Shown: positions 1 to 9,852, counted from the first letter of the stretch. The stretch is 64,000 nt of DNA from an uncultured Pelagibacteraceae bacterium (GCA_902624185.1 CACNWU010000004.1:1-64000), one strand, 5' to 3'. Translations and numbers: made by a program. The notes: generated from the letters alone by a model not told the origin.

Positions 1-103
1 TCTTAAAGAAAGTGTCTGCTAAAAATCTTAAAAATTTTGTAAAAGACAAAGCAACTTTGTCACTAAGATTTTTTGGTTCAAAATGTTTTTTTATTTCGCT
101 CAT
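1..103 (-). CDS. Alternative oxidase, N-terminal fragment (truncated by window edge)
   Basis: Manual reverse-strand translation from CAT at 101-103: MSEIKKHFEPKNLSDKVALSFTKFLRFLADTFFK; resembles the SD(R/K)xAxxFxKxLRxxADTFF start of alternative oxidases. Only 34 codons visible. Confidence 0.55.
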   Translation of the reverse strand, partial: MSEIKKHFEPKNLSDKVALSFTKFLRFLADTFFK

Positions 104-170
104 AAGACTAAAATAGTTACTGATTAAGATTTTAACATGCGCCATAATTGGCACTTAAAAATGTTATTTA

Positions 171-785
171 TCAAAGAAAATAAGCAGTCTCATTTATTAT
201 ATAAATGATTAAAAGTGACATAAAACCAATTATAAATAAGTTGATAAATTTCCAAATTTTATCATTCTGAGCATACTTTGAAAAAAAGGTTGATAAATAA
301 CCTAATAAAAAAAAGAATATAAAGGATGCTATAGAGGCACCAATTCCAAAATAAATTTTTTCATCTAATAAGAAATTTTTAGAAAAATTACCTAAAAAAA
401 AGACTGTGTCTGAGTAAACATGTGCATTTAAATATGTAAATCCTAATGTTTTAAATAATATTTCAATTTTCGAAATATATTTTACCTCTTTATCAAAAGT
501 AATATCTCTCTTAAAAAATTTTATTTTAAAATATATAAAATAAATCAAAAAAATTATTAATAAAATATTTAATGTAAGTTCTACGAATAAATTAAAATAC
601 TGGTGAAAAAAATGAAATAAGAGAATTCCAACAAATATTAGGAATAAATCTGATAAAGAACAAATTAAACAAACTAAAAATACATATTGTTTTTTTAGTC
701 CCTGCTCAATAACAAAAATATTTTGAGCACCTATTGCTAATATTAAACTAAGCCCAGTAAAAAAACCCAATACCAGGTATTCCAT
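171..785 (-). CDS. LysE/ArgO family amino-acid exporter
   Basis: Multi-TM protein with N-terminal GFFTGLSLILAIGAQNIFVIEQGL motif typical of LysE/ArgO. Confidence 0.85.
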   Translation of the reverse strand: MEYLVLGFFTGLSLILAIGAQNIFVIEQGLKKQYVFLVCLICSLSDLFLIFVGILLFHFFHQYFNLFVELTLNILLIIFLIYFIYFKIKFFKRDITFDKEVKYISKIEILFKTLGFTYLNAHVYSDTVFFLGNFSKNFLLDEKIYFGIGASIASFIFFFLLGYLSTFFSKYAQNDKIWKFINLFIIGFMSLLIIYIINETAYFL

Positions 786-796
786 TTAAAAATAGA

Positions 797-1207
797 CTAC
801 TCTGAATTAGCGGTTAAAGTTTTTATCTCTAATACGTTTTCATTTGGGTCTTTGATAAAAAACGTTTCTTGTTCGTATTTAGTACCTTTAAATCTTAAGT
901 AAGGTTCATCATAATATTTATGACCATTTTTTTTCAATCTATTTTTTAGAGCATCAAAGTCTTTTCTTGATAAATGAACTCCAAAATGAGGGACTGAAAC
1001 ATTTCCCATATCAACATCGTGTCTTTCATTATCTAATTTATGTTCACTAGCATGAAGAGTTAATTCATTGCCCCAAAAATCGACATCAGCCCATTCTTGA
1101 GCAGAATTATCTAATCTACATCCTAATGTTTCACTATAAAATTTTTTAGCTGTTTCTAAATCCCCACATGGTATTGCAAGATGAAAACAATTAGTATTTC
1201 TGTACAT
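797..1207 (-). CDS. VOC/glyoxalase superfamily protein
   Basis: HLAIPCGDLETAKKFYSETLGCRL ... FIKDPNENVLEIK VOC fold motifs. Confidence 0.85.
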   Translation of the reverse strand: MYRNTNCFHLAIPCGDLETAKKFYSETLGCRLDNSAQEWADVDFWGNELTLHASEHKLDNERHDVDMGNVSVPHFGVHLSRKDFDALKNRLKKNGHKYYDEPYLRFKGTKYEQETFFIKDPNENVLEIKTLTANSE

Positions 1208-1278
1208 ATTATCTCCTTTAAATTCTCAATTTAGATACTATATATCTCTCATATTTTTATATCAAGCTAACAAATTTA

Positions 1279-1845
1279 ATGAACGATTACTTACAATCTA
1301 TAATTGACAGAGATCCTGCGGCAAAATCTAAACTGAGTTTAATTTTAACCTACCCAGGAGTTAAAGCTATTTTTTTTCATAAAATTGCTAATTTTTTTGC
1401 AATAGCAAAATTTGATTTAGTGGCAAGAATTATTTCTCAGTTCTCTAGATTCTTAACAGGAATAGAAATTCATCCTAAAGCAAAGATTGGAGAAAATTTA
1501 TTTATAGATCATGGTATGGGAGTTGTTATTGGAGAAACTTCTGAAATAGGAAAGAATGTTACTATCTATCACAATGTGACTTTAGGAGGAATAGCTCCAA
1601 GTATAAATTCAAATGACCAAAGAAATATAAAGAGGCATCCTACTTTAGAGGATAATGTGGTAGTTGGCTCTGGTGCGCAAATTTTAGGTCCAATAACTAT
1701 TGGAAAAAATTCTTTGATTGGTGCAAACGCAGTTGTAACTAAAGATGTTCCTGAAAAATCAATTATGGTTGGCATACCAGCAAAAAGAGTTGGTGATGCA
1801 ACAAAAGGATTTAAACCTTACGCTGTTACAGACAAGGAAGAGTAA
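1279..1845 (+). CDS. cysE: Serine O-acetyltransferase
   Basis: Left-handed beta-helix hexapeptides, [41 protein letters not shown]; adjacent to cysK. Confidence 0.92.
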   Translation: MNDYLQSIIDRDPAAKSKLSLILTYPGVKAIFFHKIANFFAIAKFDLVARIISQFSRFLTGIEIHPKAKIGENLFIDHGMGVVIGETSEIGKNVTIYHNVTLGGIAPSINSNDQRNIKRHPTLEDNVVVGSGAQILGPITIGKNSLIGANAVVTKDVPEKSIMVGIPAKRVGDATKGFKPYAVTDKEE

Positions 1846-2846
1846 TGTCGAACGTTAGAAACAATTTTACTGACTCAATTGGTAATACACCACTTATAAA
1901 ATTAAAAGCAGCTTCAGAAATTACTGGCTGCAATATCTATGGTAAAGCAGAATTTATGAATCCAGGTGGATCTGTAAAAGATAGAGCGGCGCTTGCATTA
2001 ATTAAAGATGCTCAAAATAAAAAATTAATCACAAAAGGAGGTATTGTTGTTGAGGGAACTGCTGGAAATACAGGTATTGGATTAGGTTTATTAGGCAATT
2101 CACTAGGTTACAAAACAATAATTGTAATGAATGATAATCAAACACAAGAAAAAAAAGATACAATTAGAAATCTAGGCGCCGAATTAAGACTGGTTCCGGC
2201 TAAGCCGTATAAAGATGAAAATAATTTTGTAAAAATTGCAGGACGACTAGCTGATGAGCTAAGACCAACAAACAATAATGGTGTAGTTTGGGCAAACCAA
2301 TTTGATAATACAGCTAATGCTAAAGGTCATTATGAAGGCACTGGTAAAGAAATCTGGGAACAAACTACGGGTAAAGTGGATGGATTTGTTTGTTCATCAG
2401 GAACTGGTGGAACTATTTCAGGTGTGAGTAATGCACTTAAAGAAAAAAATAAAGATATTAAAATTTATCTCTCAGATCCTAAAGGATCAGCACTTTATAA
2501 TTATATTAAGAATGGTGAATTAAAATCTGAAGGTGGGTCAATTACAGAAGGTATTGGGTCAAGTCGAATAACTAAAAATTTCGAAAATGCAAAAATAGAT
2601 GATGCATATTCAATTGACGATCATGAGGCATTACCCATTCTTTATGACTTAATACAAAATGAAGGTTTAAGTTTGGGTACAAGTTGTGGGATTAATATTG
2701 CTGGAGCAATAAGACTTGGAAAAGAATTGGGTCCTGGAAAAACTATTGTTACAATTCTTTGTGACAAATCAGATAAATACAACTCAAAGATGTTTAACAA
2801 ATCTTTTTTAGAGGAAAAAAAGCTTCCAATACCTAGCTGGCTATAA
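1845..2846 (+). CDS. cysK: Cysteine synthase A (O-acetylserine sulfhydrylase)
   Basis: IGNTPLIKLKAASE, NPGGSVKDRAAL (PLP Lys), GTAGNTGIGL, SSGTGGTISGV. Confidence 0.9.
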   Translation: MSNVRNNFTDSIGNTPLIKLKAASEITGCNIYGKAEFMNPGGSVKDRAALALIKDAQNKKLITKGGIVVEGTAGNTGIGLGLLGNSLGYKTIIVMNDNQTQEKKDTIRNLGAELRLVPAKPYKDENNFVKIAGRLADELRPTNNNGVVWANQFDNTANAKGHYEGTGKEIWEQTTGKVDGFVCSSGTGGTISGVSNALKEKNKDIKIYLSDPKGSALYNYIKNGELKSEGGSITEGIGSSRITKNFENAKIDDAYSIDDHEALPILYDLIQNEGLSLGTSCGINIAGAIRLGKELGPGKTIVTILCDKSDKYNSKMFNKSFLEEKKLPIPSWL

Positions 2847-2887
2847 TATCGCATATATCTACCTGTCTAAAAAGGTTAAAAATTTTT

Positions 2888-3262
2888 ATGAAAAAATTTT
2901 TAATAATATTATTTTTAACATTCGTAAACAACTTTGCTTATGCTGGGATGAATGAAAGTGAAAAATCTAAGGCTTGGGATTGCAGTGGGATTTATATGGC
3001 AAATTATTTCTTACCATCCGGTGAAAGTTTTGAATATAGTATGAAAGAAAAATCAATGGCATCTGTAAAAGTTCTAAAAACCTATGCTTTGGAAATTGGA
3101 ATTTCAGAGAAAGAGTGGGACGATGGAGTTAATAAGGCTGTAGATAAACATTATGGATCTAAATACGACAAAGCAAAAACTGAAGCATGTCATTCATTTA
3201 TTGAAACTTTAATTCCTAATGGTGCTGAAAGAGTGAAAAAAGTAGTTCAAACTCTATACTAA
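2888..3262 (+). CDS. Small secreted protein, uncharacterised (tandem paralogue 1)
   Basis: Signal peptide MKKFLIILFLTFVNNFAYA; two Cys (WDCSGIY, EACHSF) conserved with the next ORF. Confidence 0.75.
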   Translation: MKKFLIILFLTFVNNFAYAGMNESEKSKAWDCSGIYMANYFLPSGESFEYSMKEKSMASVKVLKTYALEIGISEKEWDDGVNKAVDKHYGSKYDKAKTEACHSFIETLIPNGAERVKKVVQTLY

Positions 3263-3263
3263 A

Positions 3264-3638
3264 ATGAAAAAAATTTTTGTAACCTTTATTTTGACCCTAA
3301 TGGCTAGTGCAGCCATTGCAGGAATGAATGACAAAGATAAATCTAAAACAATGGAATGCACTGGAATTTACTATGCTAATAGCATGATTCCTCAAGGTGA
3401 ACTTGAATTAGAAAAAATTGTGCACTCTTTTGCAGCTAAAAAATATTTAAATTCTTATCTGATTGAAGCTGGTGTAAATGAAGAAAAACTTAATAAAGAA
3501 GTATTAAAAGTTGTCGATGTTCGTTATGGGAAACCATACGAAGAAGAAACAACAAAAGAATGTGATAATTTTATCTTTAAATTAATTCCTGGCTCTAAAG
3601 ATGAAATTAAAAAAATAGCAGAGTCTGGAATATATTAA
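3264..3638 (+). CDS. Small secreted protein, uncharacterised (tandem paralogue 2)
   Basis: Signal peptide MKKIFVTFILTLMASAAIA; aligns along its length with 2888..3262 (GMN..KSK...C.GIY.AN ... C..FI..LIP). Confidence 0.75.
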   Translation: MKKIFVTFILTLMASAAIAGMNDKDKSKTMECTGIYYANSMIPQGELELEKIVHSFAAKKYLNSYLIEAGVNEEKLNKEVLKVVDVRYGKPYEEETTKECDNFIFKLIPGSKDEIKKIAESGIY

Positions 3639-3653
3639 CAGCAAGGAGATTAA

Positions 3654-3959
3654 ATGCCAAAAGCATACCTAGTAGCAGTTCCAAAGGTCACAAATGCGGA
3701 TATGTTTGGAAAAGAATACGCAAGTAAAGTTGCAGACACACTTAAACCTTTTGATGGAAAGTTTCTTGTAAGAACTCCAAATAAATTAGTCTTAGAGGGA
3801 GACGAACCTACTCTTACAGTTGTGATGGAATTCCCAAACAAAGAAAAAGCTTTAGGCTGGTATAATTCTGAGGCACATCAAAATATTGTTGTTCATAGAA
3901 GAGCAGCCACAGATCCAAAAAGTACAATTGTTATCTGTGAAGAGTCAGATTCATATTAA
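3654..3959 (+). CDS. DUF1330 family protein
   Basis: AYLVAVPKVTNADMFGKEYASKV..., VVMEFPNKEKALGWYNSEAHQ resembles DUF1330; RBS AAGGAG upstream. Confidence 0.8.
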   Translation: MPKAYLVAVPKVTNADMFGKEYASKVADTLKPFDGKFLVRTPNKLVLEGDEPTLTVVMEFPNKEKALGWYNSEAHQNIVVHRRAATDPKSTIVICEESDSY

Positions 3960-3974
3960 AAAAAAGGAGAAAAA

Positions 3975-4220
3975 ATGAAAAAAATAATAACAACATTAGC
4001 TTTTGTGCTTTTTACAACTTCAGCATTTTCTTATTCTTGTCCGATGCTTTGGGGAGAAGTAGATGAGCTTTTAAAAACAGCAAAAGATAGTGGTAAAACT
4101 GCTGCACAAATTGAAGAAGTGCAAACTTTAAGAGATAAGGGGAAAAAAGCTCATGATGAAGGTAGTCATGAAATGTCTGAAATCTTTTTAAAGAAAGCTT
4201 TAACAATTCTTAAAGGTTAA
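3975..4220 (+). CDS. Small secreted protein, uncharacterised
   Basis: Signal peptide ending TSAFS; mature N-terminus YSCPMLWGEVDELL; RBS AAGGAG upstream. Confidence 0.7.
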   Translation: MKKIITTLAFVLFTTSAFSYSCPMLWGEVDELLKTAKDSGKTAAQIEEVQTLRDKGKKAHDEGSHEMSEIFLKKALTILKG

Positions 4221-4222
4221 GA

Positions 4223-4537
4223 ATGAAAGCAATCTACACCAGAACTATAGGTGTTTATGACGATAAACTAAATGAAGCAATGGAAATTGCTAAAGGTCTA
4301 GCTGAAGTTAGAAAGAAGCATTATCCTGATCATGAAGTTTATTTTTCATTTCAAATTGGTGGAAATCCTAGGACAGTAAGAGAAACTCTTGTTGGTGAAC
4401 AGTTTACAGACAAAGCATTTCAAAATGATCAAAATATGTCTGCAGATCCAAAATTTATTGATCTTCAAAAAAAAATGAAGGGTGTTTTTAAAGAAGGAAC
4501 TATTCAGGACGAAATGAGAGTTATATTTAACGATTAA
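4223..4537 (+). CDS. Conserved hypothetical protein
   Basis: Complete ORF tightly packed in a same-strand run. Confidence 0.65.
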   Translation: MKAIYTRTIGVYDDKLNEAMEIAKGLAEVRKKHYPDHEVYFSFQIGGNPRTVRETLVGEQFTDKAFQNDQNMSADPKFIDLQKKMKGVFKEGTIQDEMRVIFND

Positions 4538-4546
4538 GAGTAATAG

Positions 4547-4867
4547 ATGTCTATATTAAAAAGATATACTGATGCAATTGATAAGAAAGATGAAGCAACA
4601 ATGAATGAACTTTTACATGATGATTTTAAGTTCACTATGCATAAATCTGGAAATTCTTTAGGAAAAGCTGATGTAATTAAATGGGCAATGAGTGGTGATA
4701 TCAATCAAGATAAAGCAAGAGTTGTTTATGAAAATGATGAAGTGGGCGTACACCATTCGATCGTAACATTTAATGATGGAAATATTGAGGCTGTATTAGC
4801 AGTTTATAAATATAAAGATGGAAAGATTATTAGCTTGGAGACAGGTGCTACTCCAATTTCTAAATAA
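4547..4867 (+). CDS. NTF2-like / SnoaL-like protein
   Basis: YTDAIDKKDEATMNELLHDDFKFTMHKSGN and C-terminal FNDGNIEAVLAVYKYKDGKIISLETG, typical NTF2-like fold. Confidence 0.7.
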   Translation: MSILKRYTDAIDKKDEATMNELLHDDFKFTMHKSGNSLGKADVIKWAMSGDINQDKARVVYENDEVGVHHSIVTFNDGNIEAVLAVYKYKDGKIISLETGATPISK

Positions 4868-5088
4868 TGTTTAAAAAGAAATACTCAAATATATTATTTA
4901 TATTTTTTATGGGTTTTGGTATGAGTTTAATCATGACTCTTATAATTACTTATATTAATACTGGTTATGATGAACTTTATTACAAAAGATTTTTTAAAGC
5001 TTGGTCTGTTAGCTTACCGGTTGCAATGATTGCTACAACAATTGTGGCTCCAATAGTGCAAAAATTTGTAGATAAAATTATCGATTAA
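4867..5088 (+). CDS. DUF2798-like small membrane protein
   Basis: FFMGFGMSLIMTLIITYINTG ... RFFKAWSVSLPVAMIATTIVAPIVQKFVDKI. Confidence 0.7.
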   Translation: MFKKKYSNILFIFFMGFGMSLIMTLIITYINTGYDELYYKRFFKAWSVSLPVAMIATTIVAPIVQKFVDKIID

Positions 5089-5104
5089 GAATAATCTCTA
5101 AATT

Positions 5105-5440
5105 GTGAGTAATATAGTTGCATACATGGTTCTTGTACTTGCTGTTATTCTAGGGACAGCAGCAAATGGTTTTGCTAAGGGTGCAAATGGATTTACTTTA
5201 TTAATACCAAGCTTATTAACAGCAATATTCATAGTTGGATGTATGTTTTCATTGTCTATTGTGATGAAAGCTATTCCAGTTGGAATTACTTATGCTTCAT
5301 TTGCAGGTCTTTGTATAATTGCTACAACAATTGTAGGAATATATAGATTTAATCAAATGCCAGACCTTTATACTATAATTGGCTTAGCTTTGATAATCTC
5401 AGGAGTTTTAATAGTTAATTTGCTTGGTAAAACTACTTAG
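5105..5440 (+). CDS. SMR (EmrE-like) small multidrug/quaternary cation transporter
   Basis: 111 aa, four TM segments, SMR pattern VGITYASFAGL...; GTG start. Confidence 0.8.
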   Translation: MSNIVAYMVLVLAVILGTAANGFAKGANGFTLLIPSLLTAIFIVGCMFSLSIVMKAIPVGITYASFAGLCIIATTIVGIYRFNQMPDLYTIIGLALIISGVLIVNLLGKTT

Positions 5441-6239
5441 AAACAGGTTTTAAAATTTTTAACATTTTATTATGAAGAGTTTTGTTTGATGAACAAATTA
5501 TATTACCAGCTTTTTTAGGTTCATCATTTTTCCAGGTCGAAACTATACCTCTTGCAGCTTGAATTATTGGAATTAAGGGATGAATATCCCAAATTTTATT
5601 ACCACATTGAATTACTACATCAAGTTTACCTTCAGCAAAGTGTGAATAACTTAGTGCATCAGCACAAGGAAACTGCATTCTTTTAAGTATTTTGGGAATC
5701 TTTTTTTGTTGATTCAAAGATAAAGTTCCATGAAAAGCTGCAGATAATTTCATATTTGAAAAAGTTGCTTTATGATTAACTTTTATTTTTCTTTTTTTTC
5801 CATTCTCTGAAACATATGCTGAAGTTAAAGATGAATTATAATAATATTTTTTTAGTATTGGGAAATTAGCAAGACCCAAAACAGGGTATCCTTTGTAATT
5901 CAAAGATATCAAATTACTCCAAGTTGGATTTCCAATAACGAATGATCTTGTTCCATCAATTGGATCAATTACCCACGAAAATTTACTTTTAGATTTACTT
6001 TGACCAAATTCCTCTCCAATTATTTGATGATCAGGAAACTTTTTCTTTATTTCTTTTCTGATAAACTTTTCAAATGCTTTATCGGCACTTGTAACTGGAT
6101 CATATCCTTTTCCCTTAAGCTTATTTGACACTTTGAATGATTTATTTAGTTTAGAGTAATAAAATTTAGTTAATTTATTGGCTAAACTCTCAATAAATTT
6201 TGAATACGGTTTATAATTTAACGATTTTAACATTGGCAC
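5433..6239 (-). CDS. Inositol monophosphatase family / histidinol-phosphatase-like
   Basis: DPVTSADKAFEKFIRKEI, IIGEEFG, WVIDPIDGTRSFVIGNPTW motifs. Confidence 0.85.
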   Translation of the reverse strand: MPMLKSLNYKPYSKFIESLANKLTKFYYSKLNKSFKVSNKLKGKGYDPVTSADKAFEKFIRKEIKKKFPDHQIIGEEFGQSKSKSKFSWVIDPIDGTRSFVIGNPTWSNLISLNYKGYPVLGLANFPILKKYYYNSSLTSAYVSENGKKRKIKVNHKATFSNMKLSAAFHGTLSLNQQKKIPKILKRMQFPCADALSYSHFAEGKLDVVIQCGNKIWDIHPLIPIIQAARGIVSTWKNDEPKKAGNIICSSNKTLHNKMLKILKPVSK

Positions 6240-6282
6240 AGAGGACTAATACTATTTAATTGCTATTGATTAAAGCTTAATT

Positions 6283-7407
6283 TTGAATAATGATTTAAAA
6301 AAATTTATGAAAATTGAATTAGAAAATAATAAGGTATTTTTTGAAAATCAGGGTTCCAAAAAAGAAATACATCCTTTTTGGTTAAGAGAAAGAGCAAATG
6401 GTGATACTTTTGTGGATAAAGGTACCCAACAAAGACTGTTCGATCCTACAGAGCTTCAGGATAATATTGAAATTAAATCATCAAAACTATCAAATGACTA
6501 TTTAGAAATTTTTTTTAATGACGGGGTTCACACTAAAATAGCGATAGAAAATATTCTTAAAGAATTTTCGAATATAAATGATGTAAAAAATATTACTAAG
6601 ATTAAATGGGATTCTTCTTTAAAAAATTATAATTATTTTGAATTTAAAGATAATCTTTTTGAAGACGAGAAAATGTTGGAAGCATTAAATAATTTTTATC
6701 AATACGGTTTTGTAATATTTAAAAATGTTCCAACAAAAGATAATTTTATTGTTAATTTTGCTAATTCGATTGGGAGTATCAGAAGAACTAACTTTGGAGA
6801 GTTTTTTAATGTAAAGTCTAAACCAAATCCAAATGATTTAGCCTATACATCATTACCTTTAGCACCTCATACAGATAATCCTTATCGAAATCCTGTTCCT
6901 TGTATTCAAATGTTACATTGTATTGAAAATGAGGTAAGTGGAGGATTATCCACCTTAGTCGATGGTTTTACTGTAACTGAACAACTTAAAAAAGATTTTC
7001 CTGATTATTATAAAATTTTAACTGAGATTAAGGTAAGATTTCAATTTATAGACCAAAGTGTAGTTTTAGAAAATTGGGCTGAGATGATACAATTAGATGA
7101 GTTTGGTGAATTTAAACAGGTAAGATTTAGTCCAAGACTTGATTTTGTACCTTTAATAGATAAAGAAAAATTGGAATTATACTATTCAGCAAGAAAAAAG
7201 ATTTCTGAATTATACAATTCTGAAAGCTATAGAATTGAATTTAAACTTTTACCAGGAGATTTATTAATGATGGATAACCATAGATTACTCCATGGTAGAA
7301 CTTTATATGACACAAACGAGGGTAAACGTTTTTTACAAGGTTGTTATATTGATTACGATAGTACTGAGGGTAAGCTCAAACATTTAAAGAGAAAATTTAG
7401 TCTGTAA
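6283..7407 (+). CDS. Gamma-butyrobetaine hydroxylase-like / TauD family 2OG-Fe(II) dioxygenase
   Basis: N-terminal DUF971-like FFENQGSKKEIHPFWLRERA; HTDNPYR (HxD) and LLHGRTLY distal His. Confidence 0.85.
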   Translation: MNNDLKKFMKIELENNKVFFENQGSKKEIHPFWLRERANGDTFVDKGTQQRLFDPTELQDNIEIKSSKLSNDYLEIFFNDGVHTKIAIENILKEFSNINDVKNITKIKWDSSLKNYNYFEFKDNLFEDEKMLEALNNFYQYGFVIFKNVPTKDNFIVNFANSIGSIRRTNFGEFFNVKSKPNPNDLAYTSLPLAPHTDNPYRNPVPCIQMLHCIENEVSGGLSTLVDGFTVTEQLKKDFPDYYKILTEIKVRFQFIDQSVVLENWAEMIQLDEFGEFKQVRFSPRLDFVPLIDKEKLELYYSARKKISELYNSESYRIEFKLLPGDLLMMDNHRLLHGRTLYDTNEGKRFLQGCYIDYDSTEGKLKHLKRKFSL

Positions 7408-7993
7408 AGTGTAACCAGCCCGTAATAATATATTTTTTTCCACTTTTAAGTATTGAACCTTTATGAACATGAGTCCACTCAGCTGGCCAAATTAATGTTT
7501 TACCACACTCTGGTTTTACTTTGATATTGTAATAATCAAAATCAGTTGTTCCTCCGTCGTCTACATCATTTAAATATGTCATCCATGCAAAAAGTCTATG
7601 AATAGTTGATATGTCCGTTCTCTCAGAATGCGAAGTACCAAAATGGTCTCCCTGAAGATATTTTTGAATATTGAAAGGTCCAATATGAATTTTTTTTACA
7701 AAAGTTTTTAAAAATGGAAATTGTTCCTTATAGTCTGTGAAGCATTCATGAAGATTTTTAAAATATTCATTAAATATTTCAAATTTATCACTTTCTAAAT
7801 CTTTTGGATTAATAGTTATGTCTACAGTTTTCTTAACTTCTTCATCTACTCCACCAGATATTTTTCCTTTGATATGAAGCTCAGGATTTTCCTCAAAAAA
7901 GTTAATCATTTTTTTGCATAGCTCATCATTTTCTAAATTCCAATTACCTATAAAATGAGGATTAGCATTTGTAGTTAAATTGAGGCGTTTCAT
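7397..7993 (-). CDS. 2OG-Fe(II) oxygenase-like protein
   Basis: HSERTD...FAWMTYLNDVDDGGTTDF...GKTLIWPAEWTHVHKG...YIITGWLHF, a prolyl-4-hydroxylase-like jelly-roll pattern. Confidence 0.8.
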   Translation of the reverse strand: MKRLNLTTNANPHFIGNWNLENDELCKKMINFFEENPELHIKGKISGGVDEEVKKTVDITINPKDLESDKFEIFNEYFKNLHECFTDYKEQFPFLKTFVKKIHIGPFNIQKYLQGDHFGTSHSERTDISTIHRLFAWMTYLNDVDDGGTTDFDYYNIKVKPECGKTLIWPAEWTHVHKGSILKSGKKYIITGWLHFTD

Positions 7994-7999
7994 AATTTT

Positions 8000-8554
8000 C
8001 TATAATACCTTAAATTTTTTTTCGTCAAATTCAATAACTCCAATAGTTTCTTTTAAAATACTTAAACCAGATATATGTTTATTCATTCTTAAAAGATTTC
8101 TTCCATAATAATAACTCAAAGTTTTATCATTAGGAAAAACTTTTAAAGCTTTTGAAAAAAAAACATCTAATTCTTTCCTGAAATCAATCTCGAACAAACA
8201 TTTTGCTGTTATTCTCATAATTTCTATTTGATTACTGTTAATATTTAACGATTTTTGAAGTAAAGGAATTGCTTTTTTATAGGCATTTATATCATGAAAT
8301 ACTTTTGCTAAATTATTAATAAATATTAATTCATCAGGTTTGATACTTAAACAAATTTTATAATATTTTTCAGCCTCATCAAATTTTTTTAAATTTATAT
8401 AATTTAATGCAATATTATTTATTGCCGGTAAAAAATTTGGATACTGTTGAATAATTTTCTCTAAGATTTCTATTGCTTCTCTATGCTTTCCACTATTCCT
8501 TAATTTTTCTGCCTCTAAAAATTTTTTTTCTGTTTCTACATTAATTTTTTGCAT
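8000..8554 (-). CDS. TPR repeat protein
   Basis: Repeated TPR units (EAIEILEKIIQQYPNFLPAINNIALNYINLKKFDEAEKYYKICLSIKPDE). Confidence 0.85.
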   Translation of the reverse strand: MQKINVETEKKFLEAEKLRNSGKHREAIEILEKIIQQYPNFLPAINNIALNYINLKKFDEAEKYYKICLSIKPDELIFINNLAKVFHDINAYKKAIPLLQKSLNINSNQIEIMRITAKCLFEIDFRKELDVFFSKALKVFPNDKTLSYYYGRNLLRMNKHISGLSILKETIGVIEFDEKKFKVL

Positions 8555-9136
8555 TTATTTTAAATTTTTAATTTGAATTTCAGCTTTGGCAACAGATTTC
8601 TCATAATCCAGCGCCATTTGGTCTGCAGCAATAATTTCTATTTTCTTAATACCAAAAAAATTAAGCATATGAGTAAGCCATGGTGTTAAAAAATCTTCTT
8701 TACCACCAACTTTTGTTCCACCAGATGTAATAATTAAATAAACCTGTTTATCTTCCAATAAACCAACTCTTTGACCATCTGGCGTGTATTTGAAAGTAGA
8801 TTTAACTCTTGCGGCTAAATCAGACCAAGCTTTTAAAGTTGCCGGAGGTCCAAAGTTATAGACAGGTGCAGAAATGATAATTATATCGCTTTCTTTTAAT
8901 TCCATTACTAATTTATCTGATAGCTCAAACATTTTTTTATGTTGATCATTTTGTTTTTCCTCAGGTATTTTCATTCCAGACTCTGTTAATCCAGATATAA
9001 AAAGCATTTCGTCATCTAAATCTCTATAAATTACTTCATCACCAGGTTTTTTGATTTTTTCTAAAAGTTTCTTAGATAAAGCTCTAGAGGTTGAACCTTC
9101 TTTTCTTGCACTTGAATCTATTTGATAAATTTTCAT
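8555..9136 (-). CDS. FMN-dependent NADH-azoreductase / flavodoxin-fold oxidoreductase
   Basis: DSSARKEGSTSRALSKKL, IIISAPVYNFGPPATLKAWSDLAAR, ITSGGT. Confidence 0.85.
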   Translation of the reverse strand: MKIYQIDSSARKEGSTSRALSKKLLEKIKKPGDEVIYRDLDDEMLFISGLTESGMKIPEEKQNDQHKKMFELSDKLVMELKESDIIIISAPVYNFGPPATLKAWSDLAARVKSTFKYTPDGQRVGLLEDKQVYLIITSGGTKVGGKEDFLTPWLTHMLNFFGIKKIEIIAADQMALDYEKSVAKAEIQIKNLK

Positions 9137-9144
9137 ATTTTAGG

Positions 9145-9852
9145 TTATCCAAAATTTTGAAGGAAAGGGAAAATATTTAATAAATAATATCCCAAAGCCT
9201 GTAATTGATTAGTTAATATTAAAATACCTGTAATTAACAAGATAATTCCACCAATTTTAGAAACTAAATTAATATTTCTTTTAAAATTTTTTGAAAAAAT
9301 TAAAAATTTTTGCATTAAATAACCGGATAAAATAAATGGTATTGCTAATCCTAAAGAATAAAAAATTAAAAGTAAAATTCCTTTATTAATACTTTCCTCT
9401 GTTGCAGCTAAAACTAAAATTGAACCTAAAATAGGACCAATACATGGCGTCCACCCAAAAGCAAAGGCCATACCAATTAATATTGGGCTATAAAAATTTT
9501 TATTAATATTTGTTTGAATTCTTTTTTCATAATTTAAAAATTTTATATTTATTATTCCTAAAATGTGGAGTGAAAGAAGAACTATTAATAAACCTGCTAC
9601 TATTCTAAGTTCATACGAGTTTTGAAGAAGGGCTTGACCTAAAAAAGTTGAAGCGGCACCAAAAATAATGAATATAATTGAAAAACCTAATGTAAATAAA
9701 ATTATTGGAACTAAATTTACTTTTTTTTTTTCAATTAACTCATTCAAAGAGCAGCCAGAAATATAAGAGACATATCCAGGTATTAATGGTAACACACATG
9801 GAGATAAGAAGCTTATTAAACCCGCTCCAAAAGCAACTATTAATTCAAACAT
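9145..9852 (-). CDS. CcdA family cytochrome c biogenesis / thiol-disulfide transmembrane protein
   Basis: GLISFLSPCVLPLIPGYVSYISG and GMAFAFGWTPCIGPILGSIL. Confidence 0.9.
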   Translation of the reverse strand: MFELIVAFGAGLISFLSPCVLPLIPGYVSYISGCSLNELIEKKKVNLVPIILFTLGFSIIFIIFGAASTFLGQALLQNSYELRIVAGLLIVLLSLHILGIINIKFLNYEKRIQTNINKNFYSPILIGMAFAFGWTPCIGPILGSILVLAATEESINKGILLLIFYSLGLAIPFILSGYLMQKFLIFSKNFKRNINLVSKIGGIILLITGILILTNQLQALGYYLLNIFPFLQNFG

